Assembly: GCA_021791815.1 (NCBI GenBank)
Contig: JAJYVV010000010.1
Location: forward strand, 1 to 45,102
From: Bacillota bacterium
GTDB taxonomy: Bacteria; Bacillota; Sulfobacillia; RBS10-35; JAJYVN01
Direction of reading: 5' to 3'
Length of the DNA stretch: 45,102 nt
Made by a program: the position numbers and the translations under genes. Shown here piece by piece: positions 18,086 to 26,668 of the stretch. Each line of letters opens with the position of its first letter. The stretch's first letter is position 1. The notes beneath the pieces are model-generated. The model was not told the origin of the DNA. It ran no database searches and saw only the letters and a program-made list of their open reading frames with translations.

Positions 18086-19375
18086 TCAAAGGCACGAGAG
18101 CAGATCCGCCGGGTCCGGCGCCGCACCGACCTCCAGCGGCACGGGGTGGGCCGGAGGCAGCCCCCGGCGGGGAACCCGCGGCTCCGGCGCCGGACGGAGG
18201 CCGGCAAGGCCCCCGGGCCCGCAGGCCGCGATGCGCGCGGCCGCCTCCTCGATGATGGACGTCGGCGGCTGCAGCGAGATGCGCATGTAGCCCTCGCCCG
18301 CCGGACCGAAGGCGGAGCCGGGGGTCAGGGCCAGCCCGAGCCGCTCCAGCACCGCCATGGTGCACTCGGCCGAGGAGGCGCCGTCCGGGCACTGGACCCA
18401 CAGGAAGGGGGTGGCCCGCGGGCGCCGCGCCGGAAGGCCCGCCTCGGCGAGCGCGGCCGTGAGCACGTCCCGCCGCACCCGGTAGCTCTCGTTGCGGGCG
18501 GTCAGGAACCCCCACCGCGCGGGGTGCGGCAGCACGGCGCCGCCCGCGAGCTGCGCCACCGCGGCGACCCCGCCCGTGACCTGGGCCACCAGCCGGCTGA
18601 GCGCGGCCACCGCGCGCGGCGCACCCACCGCGGCGCCGAGCCGCCAGCCGGGCAGGCCGCAGGCCTCCGACAGGGTCATGAACTCCAGGGCGGTCTCGGC
18701 CCCGTCCTCCAGCGACAGGACCGAGCGCGGCCGGTAGCCGTCGTAGCAGGTTTCGCCGTAGGCGAAGTCGTTGCAGAGCAGGAGCCCGCGGCGCCGCGCA
18801 AAGGCCGCGGCGGCGGCGAGGAAGGCGGGCGGCGCCACCGCGCCGGTCGGGTTGTTCGGGTAATGCAGATAGAGGATGCGCGCCCGGCGCGCCACCGGCT
18901 CCGGCACGGAGGCGAGGTCCGGCAGGAAATCCCGCTCGGGGCGCAGGGGCAGCGAGACGACCTCCGCGCCGGCGAAGTACGCGCCCGCCCGGCCGGCCCC
19001 GGCGCAGGGATCCGGCACCAGCGCCACGTCGCCGGGGTCGCAGGCGACGAACGCGGCCAGGAACAACCCCTGTCGGGCCCCGGCCAGGGGCAGCACCTGC
19101 GTGTCCGGGTCGAGGCGGACACCGTGCCGGTCCGCGTACCAGCTCGCCACCGCGCGCCGGAATGCCGGGACCCCGTCGGGCGGCGCGGCGCGGTGGGCCT
19201 CCGGCAGGGTCGCGGCGTGGGCGAGGCTCCGGGAGGCCCAGTCGGGGGCGAGGGGCTCCGTCTCGGCCCCGGTGAGGTCGAGCACCCGCGCGCCGGCCTG
19301 GCGCAACGCGGAGACGTGCCGGGCGGGGCCGGCATCGGGCGCGGGCAGCTCTGCCAGCCGCCGACTCGCGAACAA
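18086..19375 (-). CDS. class I/II aminotransferase homologue lacking the PLP lysine
   Basis: A 429-residue fold-type I aminotransferase-like protein resembling LL-diaminopimelate or aspartate aminotransferases. The PNNPTG loop, the NDFAYGE segment with cofactor-facing Asp and Tyr, the GWRLG motif and the substrate-carboxylate Arg in GYMRISLQ are all present. The lysine that should bind PLP is replaced: the motif reads TLSEACGLPGWRLG, with Glu237 (GAG at 18667-18665) where SLSK is expected. Standard transamination should be impossible. The TTG at 19375 has GGGGAGG eight bases upstream and gives the familiar SRRLAELPAP start. It is divergent from addB and lies upstream of the ctsR promoter. Confidence 0.88.
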   Translation of the reverse strand: MFASRRLAELPAPDAGPARHVSALRQAGARVLDLTGAETEPLAPDWASRSLAHAATLPEAHRAAPPDGVPAFRRAVASWYADRHGVRLDPDTQVLPLAGARQGLFLAAFVACDPGDVALVPDPCAGAGRAGAYFAGAEVVSLPLRPERDFLPDLASVPEPVARRARILYLHYPNNPTGAVAPPAFLAAAAAFARRRGLLLCNDFAYGETCYDGYRPRSVLSLEDGAETALEFMTLSEACGLPGWRLGAAVGAPRAVAALSRLVAQVTGGVAAVAQLAGGAVLPHPARWGFLTARNESYRVRRDVLTAALAEAGLPARRPRATPFLWVQCPDGASSAECTMAVLERLGLALTPGSAFGPAGEGYMRISLQPPTSIIEEAAARIAACGPGGLAGLRPAPEPRVPRRGLPPAHPVPLEVGAAPDPADLLSCL

Positions 19376-19400
19376 GCGGGAGACCTCCCCTTCCGTGGTC

Positions 19401-19416
19401 CCGGGGCGCGCCCCGG
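19401..19416. repeat. 16-bp palindrome between divergent genes
   Basis: CCGGGGCGCGCCCCGG is a perfect palindrome in the 165-base region between the aminotransferase homologue and addB. It lies 26 bases before the former's TTG. With this GC content such palindromes arise easily, so a regulatory role is only possible. Confidence 0.3.
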
Positions 19417-19540
19417 TCAGTATCCGGCCGCCGCGCGGCACGTATTCCCCGCGCGGGCCGCGCGGCGGCCGCGGGCAGGGATCGGACCGGTTCCGGCGGA
19501 AGCCAGGCGGGCGGCTCACGGCACCCGAGGGAGGGGCGGC

Positions 19541-22500
19541 GTGCTCACGCTGGTTCTGGGCAGGGCGGGCGCGGGCAAGACCGAGCTCTGCCTGCGCGAG
19601 GCCCGCGCCGCCCTCGCGGCGGAGGGCCCGGACGGCCCGCCGCTCGTGCTCCTCTGCCCCGAGCAGGCCACCTACCAACTGGAGCGGGCCCTTCTGGACG
19701 GCGCGGCCGAAGGGGCGGCGCTGGCCCGGCTGCAGGTCCTCTCGTTCCGGCGCCTGGCCCACCGGGTTCTGGAGGCATGCGGCGGCCTGGCGCGCCCAAG
19801 GCTCGGCGTGGCGGGCCGCCGCATGCTGCTCGGCCGCGTGCTGCGCGCGCGTGCCGGCGGGCTGCTGGCCTTCGCCGGCAGCGCGGACCGGCCCGGTTTG
19901 GCGGCCGCGCTGGCGCGGCAGCTCGCCGAGCTCGAAGCGTACGCCCTCGACCCCGACGCGCTCGGCGAGGCGGCGCGCCGGGCCCCGCCCGCGGTCTCGG
20001 CGCGCCTGGGCGACCTCGCGCTCCTGTGGGCCGACGAGCGGGAGCAGATGGAACGCCGGGGGCTCGCCCTCCCCGGGTCCGACCTCGCCGCGGCGGCCGC
20101 CCTCCTGCCCGCGACCGGCCTGGGCGCGGGCGCGCGCGTGTGGGTGGACGGCTTCTCGGGCTTCACCACGCGGGAGGAGCACGTGCTCGAGGCCCTGATG
20201 GGCCTCGGGTGCGCGCTCACGGTCACCCTCTGCCTCGACCCCGCGGAGGACCCGGGGACCGACGCCGAGGACCCCGCCCACCCGTTTGCGCCCACCCGGC
20301 GCACCCTGCGGCGGTTGCTGCGCCGGCACCGGGACGCCCGCCGCGTCCGGCTGCCGGCCGAGGGCGGCCTGCCGCGGTTTGCCCCGGGCGGGGAGCTGGC
20401 GAGCCTGGAGGCCGGCATGGGGCGGCCGGAGACGGTCCCGGCAGAGGTGCCTGCGCCGGCGGGCCGGGTCCGGTTCCTGACGGCGGCCGACCCGGCCGCC
20501 GAGGCCGAGGCCGCCGCCGCCGCGATCGACCTGCTGGTCCGGCAGGAGGGCTTCCGCTACCGCGACATCGCCGTGGTGGTCCGGGACATGGCCACCTACC
20601 AGGGCCCGGTCGAGGCGGCCTGCCGGGCGCGCGGCATCCCGCTGTTCGTGGACCGGAAGCGTCCGGCGGACGTCCATCCCGCGGCGCGCACGCTGCGCGC
20701 CGCGCTGGACGTCGCCGCGAGCGGCTGGTCCCTGGGGGCCGTGCGGCGCTACCTGCACACGGACCTCTGCCCCATCGCGCGCCCGGTCGCGGACCGCGAG
20801 GAGAACCGCGCCCTGGCCCGTGGTCTCTCGGGACGGGCGTGGCACGCTCCGGATCCGGCAGGGGACCGCGGCCCCGTCCCCCGCGCGGGGCGCCCGGCCG
20901 GCCCGGCGGCGGGGGTGCCCCGGGTCGTGCCCACGGGCCGCTCCGCCCGGCTGCGGGCGGTCCTGCCGGTGCGCCGCCTGGAGGAGGCCCTCCGGGTCCG
21001 GAGCCCCGCCGACGCCTGCTGGGCGTTCCTGGAGGAGGTGCGCGCCTCCCGCCGCATTGCGCGTTGGGCCGAGCGCGCCCGGGCCGCGGGCCGCAAGGAG
21101 GAGGCGGACTGGCACGCCGGCTGCTGGAGGGCCCTCATGGGTCTCCTGGACCAGATGCACCTGGCGCTGGGACCGGAACCCGTCGGGGCCGCGCAGGCGC
21201 TCGAGGCCCTCGACGCGGGCCTGCGCGACCTCACGATCGGGCTGGTCCCGCCCCGTCTGGACCAGGTCCTCTGCGGCGCGGTCGAGCGGAGCCGTCACCC
21301 CGCGCTCCGGGCGGCCTTCGTGCTGGGCCTGGCGGACGGCGCGTTCCCTGCCCCGCACCGCGAGGAGCCGCTGCTCGGCGACGCGGAGCGCTCCTTCCTC
21401 GCCGGGGTGGGCTGGGACCTGGGGCCGACGTCGGCCCAGAGGGCGCTGGGCGAGCGGTACCTGGCCTACATCGCCATGACCCGCGCCTCCGAGCGCCTCT
21501 ACCTGTCGCACCCCGCCGGCCCGGGGCCGTCGGAGGCGTACCGGCGCGCGCAGGCCGCGGTGGGCCACGGCCTCCCGTGGCCGGCCCCGGCGGTCCCGTC
21601 CGCGCGGCAGGGCCCGGCGGCGCTCGCGGCGGCGGCCGCCCTCCACCCGGAGTGGGCCGCCGCCCGCCGCTGGCTCGCGTCCCGGCACCCCGCGGTGGCC
21701 GCCGCCACCGCCGGACGGGGCGGCCGAGCCCGGCGGACGATCCCCCCGGCCGTCGCGGCGAAGCTCTGCCCCCCCGCGCAGAGCCCCTCGGCCCTCGAAG
21801 CCTCGGCCGCATGCGCGTTCCAGTATTTCGGCCGGCACGCCCTCCGGCTCCGGCCCCGCCTCGAAGCGGCCGTCGACCCGAGCCACGTGGGGGAACTCGT
21901 GCACGCGGCGCTCGCCCACTTCGTGCGGGGCGTGCTGGAGGACCGCGCCGACCTCGCGGCCATGGGTCCCGCGGAGGCGGAGGCGCGGCGGTGGGCGGCC
22001 GTGGAGGCCGCCCGGCACCACGTCCTCGGCCACGTTCCGCCGGGCGCCGCGCGCGGCCCGTACCTGGTGCGCGCCGCGGGGAGGGACGTCCGCCGGGCGA
22101 CCGACGCGCTGGTGGCCCACGCGCGGGCCGGCGCCTACCGGCCCGCCGCGGTCGAAGCGCCGTTCGAGCGGCATGCCGTGCGCGGCCGCATCGACCGGGT
22201 GGACGTGGCGGAGGGGCCGGACGGGCGCAGGCACGTCCGCGTCGTCGACTACAAGACGGGCTTTGCGCCCTTCTCGCTCGCGCGGTTCCAGCACGGGCTC
22301 GACCTGGCCCTCGCCCTTTACCTGGACGCCGCCGTCGCCGCCTCCGGCGCGGAAGCCGGCGGCCTCTTCGTGCTCGGCGTGCGCGACCGCCTGCTGGCGG
22401 TGGAGGGGCCTGGCGGGGCGGGCGGCGACGAACCGCCGGCCATGCGCGGCCTGGCGCCGGCGGATCCGGACCTGGCGAGGCTGCACGAGGAGGCCCTGGA

Positions 22501-22843
22501 CGGCCGCGTGACCGGGGTGCGGTGGAAGAAGCCGGCCCGCGGGGAGCCGCCCGCCCCGTACGCCGGGGCCCCCGTGGCGGGCGAGGGCGGCTTTCCCCTG
22601 CTGTTCCGGGCGCTGCGGCGCCGGGTGGAGCGGCAGCGGGCCCGGATCGCCTCCGGCGACGTGACCCCCGACCCATACCGGCTGGGGACGGACCTGGCCT
22701 GCGCCCGGTGCGAGTTGCTTGCGGTCTGCGGGTTCGACCGCTCCGCCGGCCATCGGCCGCGGGCGCTCACCGCGGAGCCCCGGCCGTGGGCCGCCCTCTG
22801 CGTGGAGGACGAGCGCGCACGCCCCGGGGAGACCGATGCCTGA
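19541..22843 (+). CDS. addB: helicase-exonuclease AddAB, AddB subunit
   Basis: An 1100-residue AddB. It begins with a Walker-A-like LVLGRAGAGKTE (residues 4-15). The C-terminal RecB-like nuclease carries GRIDRVDV and the DYKTG active-site motif. The four iron-sulfur cysteines are Cys758 and the trio in CARCELLAVC (1054, 1057, 1063). AddB recognises Chi-like sites and cuts one strand during double-strand break resection with AddA. The GTG at 19541 follows GGAGGGG. Usual length is about 1150, so it is complete. It overlaps addA by eight bases. Confidence 0.95.
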   Translation: MLTLVLGRAGAGKTELCLREARAALAAEGPDGPPLVLLCPEQATYQLERALLDGAAEGAALARLQVLSFRRLAHRVLEACGGLARPRLGVAGRRMLLGRVLRARAGGLLAFAGSADRPGLAAALARQLAELEAYALDPDALGEAARRAPPAVSARLGDLALLWADEREQMERRGLALPGSDLAAAAALLPATGLGAGARVWVDGFSGFTTREEHVLEALMGLGCALTVTLCLDPAEDPGTDAEDPAHPFAPTRRTLRRLLRRHRDARRVRLPAEGGLPRFAPGGELASLEAGMGRPETVPAEVPAPAGRVRFLTAADPAAEAEAAAAAIDLLVRQEGFRYRDIAVVVRDMATYQGPVEAACRARGIPLFVDRKRPADVHPAARTLRAALDVAASGWSLGAVRRYLHTDLCPIARPVADREENRALARGLSGRAWHAPDPAGDRGPVPRAGRPAGPAAGVPRVVPTGRSARLRAVLPVRRLEEALRVRSPADACWAFLEEVRASRRIARWAERARAAGRKEEADWHAGCWRALMGLLDQMHLALGPEPVGAAQALEALDAGLRDLTIGLVPPRLDQVLCGAVERSRHPALRAAFVLGLADGAFPAPHREEPLLGDAERSFLAGVGWDLGPTSAQRALGERYLAYIAMTRASERLYLSHPAGPGPSEAYRRAQAAVGHGLPWPAPAVPSARQGPAALAAAAALHPEWAAARRWLASRHPAVAAATAGRGGRARRTIPPAVAAKLCPPAQSPSALEASAACAFQYFGRHALRLRPRLEAAVDPSHVGELVHAALAHFVRGVLEDRADLAAMGPAEAEARRWAAVEAARHHVLGHVPPGAARGPYLVRAAGRDVRRATDALVAHARAGAYRPAAVEAPFERHAVRGRIDRVDVAEGPDGRRHVRVVDYKTGFAPFSLARFQHGLDLALALYLDAAVAASGAEAGGLFVLGVRDRLLAVEGPGGAGGDEPPAMRGLAPADPDLARLHEEALDGRVTGVRWKKPARGEPPAPYAGAPVAGEGGFPLLFRALRRRVERQRARIASGDVTPDPYRLGTDLACARCELLAVCGFDRSAGHRPRALTAEPRPWAALCVEDERARPGETDA

Positions 22844-25800
22844 TCAGGGCCCGCGGGACGGGAGGGGGGCGAGGACACCGGTGCCGGAGTGGACCACGGA
22901 GCAGGCGGCGGCCATCGCCGCGCGCGACCCCCACATCGTCTGCGCGGCCGCGGCGGGATCCGGGAAGACGGCGGTGCTGGCCGAGCGCGTGGTCAGCCTG
23001 CTCTCCGACCCCGAGGGCCCCGCGTCCATCGACCAGCTGCTGGTCCTGACGTTCACCCGCTCGGCGGCGGCGGAGATGCGCCGCCGCATCGCGGCGCGCC
23101 TGCGCGAGCGCGCCGCGGAGCCCGGCGCGCCCGGCCCCTGGCTGCAGCGGCAGGCCAGCCTTCTGCCCCAGGCCGAGATCGGCACGATCCACGGGTTCTG
23201 CGACCGCATCCTCCGGCGCTGGTTCGGCCCGGCGGCCCTCGACCCCGAGTATCGCATCCTGGAGCCCTCGGAGGCGGCGGAACTCTTGGATGCCTGCCTC
23301 GACGACCTGCTGGAGGCCCGCTACGCGGGGCGCCAGCCCGGCGGGGCCGCGTGGGCCGACGCGGTGGAGCGCTACGGTGGGTCCCGGCTCGACGAGGACC
23401 TCCGCGGGCTGGTCCGCCGCCTCTACCACTACGCCCAGAGCCTGGAGGACCCCGCAGGGTGGCTGGAGGCCCAGGCGCGCCGGGCCGCCGCCCCCGACCT
23501 GGACGCCGCGGGCGCCGCGGCCGGCCGGGCGCTGCGCCGGCTGGCCGGCCGCGCGCGGCGCACCCGCCTCCTCGCCGAGCAGCCCGGGGGGCCCGGCGCC
23601 TACGGTCCGGCCCTGGAGGCCGACGAGGCCGTGATCCTGGGCCTGCACGACGCCCTGGACGAGGGCGGGTGGGACGCGCTGGCCCAGGCGCTGGGGGCCG
23701 CGGCGTTCCGCAGGCTGCCGGCCCTGGAGGACGAGGCCGAGCGCGTCCTCGCCGAACGGGTGCGGGACATGCGGGACCGGACGAAGGAGGAGCTCCGCAG
23801 GCTCGCGGCGGGACCGTTCGGGCGGTGCGCCGCGGCGCACCGCGCGGAGGCCCAGACCGTCGCCGGGCACCTCCGGCCCGTCGTCGACCTGGCCGCCGAC
23901 CTCCGGCGGGCGTACGGGGCCGCCAAACGCGGCCAGAACGCCGTCGATTTCGACGATCTCGAGCACCGCACGCTGGCGCTCCTGCGAGACCCCGCCGTGG
24001 CGGCCGCGGCCTTCCGCGAGGTCCTCGTGGACGAGGCCCAGGACCTGAGCCCGGTGCAGGACGCCCTGCTTTCCGCCCTCTGCGGGCCCGCCCGCCTCTT
24101 CTGCGTGGGCGACGCCCGCCAGAGCATCTACGGGTTCCGGCTCGCCGAGCCCCGCCGGTTCCTGGCCCGCGCGGCAGCCGCGGCGGGCGGCGCGCCCGGC
24201 TCCGACGACGGGGCGGCGCGGCGGATCGCCCTGCCGCATAACTTCCGCTCGCGCCGGTCGGTGATCGGCGCCGTCAACCTGCTCTTCGGCGCCCTCCTCA
24301 CCGCCCGGGGGTCCGACCTGCCGCCCGCGGAGGCGGGCGCCCTGCGGTACGCGGCGGCCCTGCCGGGGGACGATCCGCCGGTCGAACTGCACCTGTTGGA
24401 GGCGGGCGACGCCGAGGCCGACGAGGAAGGCCCGCCCGACGCGCCGCCCGCCGACGAGGCCGCGCCCACCCCCCTCGAGCGCGAGGCGGCCGCGGTGGCC
24501 GGCATCGTCGCGCGCTGGCTGCGGGAAGGGCGGGTGGTGGACGGGCGGGCGGCGCGCGCGCCGCGCCCCGGAGACATCGCCATCCTGCTGCGCGCGGCCG
24601 CCGGGGTCCAGGAGGCGTACGTCGACGCCGTCCGAGCGGCGGGCGTGCCCTGCGCCGCCCCGGCGGGCGGCGGCCACCTCGCGTCCGCCGAGGGCCGCGC
24701 TGTGCTCGCCTGGCTCCAGGTCCTGGACAACCCCCAACAGGACATCCCCCTCGCCGCCGTCCTGCGCGGCCCGCTGGGCGGCTTCACGGACGCCGACCTG
24801 GCGCGGTGGCGGCTGGAGGGCGGCGCCGGCGGCGACCTCTGGTCCTGCCTGCAGGCCGCGCGCCGCCGCGGGGAGGCCGCCGTGGCGGAATGGAGCGAGC
24901 GCCTGGACCGCTGGCGGACCCTGGCCCGGCGGGCCGCCTTCGGGCGGCTGCTGTCCGAGGCGTTGGAGGACAGCGGCTACGCCGCGCGTGTCGCGGGCCT
25001 GCCCGACGGCGCCCGGCGCCTGGCGACGTTGGATTGGCTGTCGGAGCGTTTCCGGCACGCCGAGGAGCAGCCCGGGATGGATGCCGCGCGGCTCGCGGAC
25101 GCGCTCCGGCGCGGCGACGGCGCGGAGACGGCGTCCGAGGCCGCGGGCGCGGCGGGCGACGTGGTCCGCGTGCTCACCGTGCACGCGGCGAAGGGCCTGG
25201 AGTTCCCCTTCGTCGTCGTCGCCGGCCTGGGCCGGCGCATGTCGCTGCGGGACCGCCAGGGCGACGTCCTGGTGCACCGGGAGGCCGGCCTCGGGGCGCG
25301 GCTGGTCGACCTGGAACGGCGGGTCAAGTGGCCGACCCTGGGGCACGCGGCGGTGGCGGAGCGGATCGAGGCGGACGCCCGCGCCGAGGAGGCGCGGGTC
25401 CTCTACGTCGCCCTGACGCGCGCCCGCGAGCGCCTCGCGCTCGTCGGCCGCGTCCGACGCCTGGTGGAGCACGCGGCGGAGTGGCGGGCGGCGGCCGGCA
25501 CCGAGCCCGACCTTGCCGAGGGGTCGTCCCCCCTCGAATGGTTCGCGCCGCTCCTCGCCCGCCACCCCGACGTGGAGGCGGCCCTGGCCGGGCTCGGCGG
25601 GGATGCGCCGCGGGCGGCGGGTCCCGGCGGCGGGCCGGACCACCGCTGGCTCGTGGTCGTGGGCGGCGATGCGGGCGGGGCCGCGACGGGCCCGGGGGGC
25701 GGCGGGGCGGAGCGCGATGGGGGGGCCGTCCGCCTGTCCGCCCCGGCGGGCCGCGACCGCGCGGTTGCGGACGCCGGGGACCCCGAGGAGGAGGCCTCGG

Positions 25801-26594
25801 TGCTTCGGCGCCTCGACGCGGAGGACGCGTGGCGGTATCCCTTCGCGGCGGCCACGCGCCTCGTGGCCAAGGCCACGGTGGGTGAACTGGCGGAACGCGT
25901 CGCGGGCGAGCCGGACGGGGACGAGGAGCCGGCGGAGCCGACGGACGAGCCGTCCGCCGCGGGCGGGCGCCGGCCCGCGGCCGGCTTCGACCGCCCGCGC
26001 TTCGCGGCGGGCCACGACCCGACGCCCTGGGAGGTGGGCAGCGCGGCGCACCTCGCATTGCGCCACCTGGACCTCCGCGGGCCCTGCGACCAGGGGGCCG
26101 TGTCCGCGTGCCTCCTCGCGCTGCAGGACCGCGAAATGCTGGAGCCGAACGCTGCACGGGCGGTCGACACCGCGGCGCTGGCCGCGTTCCTCCGGTCACC
26201 CCTCGGCGTGCGGCTGCGACGGGCGGCCGCGGCCGGCACCCTGCGGCGGGAGGTGCCGTTCTCGTTGCGCATAGATGCGCGGGACGCCGCCGGGGCGGAC
26301 GGCCTGGGGGCGCGCGCGGCCGGAGAGTGGACGCTCGTGCAGGGTGTCGTGGACGCGCTGGCGCTGGAGCCGGACGGGATCGTCGTGGTCGACTTCAAGA
26401 CCGACCACGTGGCGGGCGAGGCCGGCGTCGCGCCGCTGCTCGCGCGCTACGGGGCACAGGTCGGGCTCTACGCCAGGGCGGCCTCCGGGGCCTACGGGCG
26501 GCCGGTGCGGGAGGCGTGGCTGGCCTTCCTCGCGGCCGGGCTGCAGGTTCCGGTGCCGGTCCCGGGAGGCGGGCGGGGTCCCGGTCCGGGGTAG
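22836..26594 (+). CDS. addA: helicase-exonuclease AddAB, AddA subunit
   Basis: A 1252-residue UvrD-like helicase with a nuclease domain. Motif Q/I is TTEQAAAIAARD and AAAAGSGKTAVL, motif II VDEAQD near residue 398, motif III GDARQSIYGFR, motif V LTVHAAKGLEFPFVVV and motif VI YVALTRARERLAL. The C-terminal RecB-type nuclease has GVVDAL and VVVDFKTDHV near 1185. It unwinds and degrades broken ends with AddB to load RecA. The ATG at 22836 lies inside the end of addB behind GGGGAG. Low-complexity Gly/Ala stretches near residues 930-980 are probably linker. Confidence 0.96.
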   Translation: MPDQGPRDGRGARTPVPEWTTEQAAAIAARDPHIVCAAAAGSGKTAVLAERVVSLLSDPEGPASIDQLLVLTFTRSAAAEMRRRIAARLRERAAEPGAPGPWLQRQASLLPQAEIGTIHGFCDRILRRWFGPAALDPEYRILEPSEAAELLDACLDDLLEARYAGRQPGGAAWADAVERYGGSRLDEDLRGLVRRLYHYAQSLEDPAGWLEAQARRAAAPDLDAAGAAAGRALRRLAGRARRTRLLAEQPGGPGAYGPALEADEAVILGLHDALDEGGWDALAQALGAAAFRRLPALEDEAERVLAERVRDMRDRTKEELRRLAAGPFGRCAAAHRAEAQTVAGHLRPVVDLAADLRRAYGAAKRGQNAVDFDDLEHRTLALLRDPAVAAAAFREVLVDEAQDLSPVQDALLSALCGPARLFCVGDARQSIYGFRLAEPRRFLARAAAAAGGAPGSDDGAARRIALPHNFRSRRSVIGAVNLLFGALLTARGSDLPPAEAGALRYAAALPGDDPPVELHLLEAGDAEADEEGPPDAPPADEAAPTPLEREAAAVAGIVARWLREGRVVDGRAARAPRPGDIAILLRAAAGVQEAYVDAVRAAGVPCAAPAGGGHLASAEGRAVLAWLQVLDNPQQDIPLAAVLRGPLGGFTDADLARWRLEGGAGGDLWSCLQAARRRGEAAVAEWSERLDRWRTLARRAAFGRLLSEALEDSGYAARVAGLPDGARRLATLDWLSERFRHAEEQPGMDAARLADALRRGDGAETASEAAGAAGDVVRVLTVHAAKGLEFPFVVVAGLGRRMSLRDRQGDVLVHREAGLGARLVDLERRVKWPTLGHAAVAERIEADARAEEARVLYVALTRARERLALVGRVRRLVEHAAEWRAAAGTEPDLAEGSSPLEWFAPLLARHPDVEAALAGLGGDAPRAAGPGGGPDHRWLVVVGGDAGGAATGPGGGGAERDGGAVRLSAPAGRDRAVADAGDPEEEASVLRRLDAEDAWRYPFAAATRLVAKATVGELAERVAGEPDGDEEPAEPTDEPSAAGGRRPAAGFDRPRFAAGHDPTPWEVGSAAHLALRHLDLRGPCDQGAVSACLLALQDREMLEPNAARAVDTAALAAFLRSPLGVRLRRAAAAGTLRREVPFSLRIDARDAAGADGLGARAAGEWTLVQGVVDALALEPDGIVVVDFKTDHVAGEAGVAPLLARYGAQVGLYARAASGAYGRPVREAWLAFLAAGLQVPVPVPGGGRGPGPG

Positions 26595-26668
26595 GGGGCC
26601 GGCTCGGTGGCCCGTGCTGCTCGCATGGACGGCGACACCCAGCCCGCCCCCGGAGGAGGAGCCGGTTC

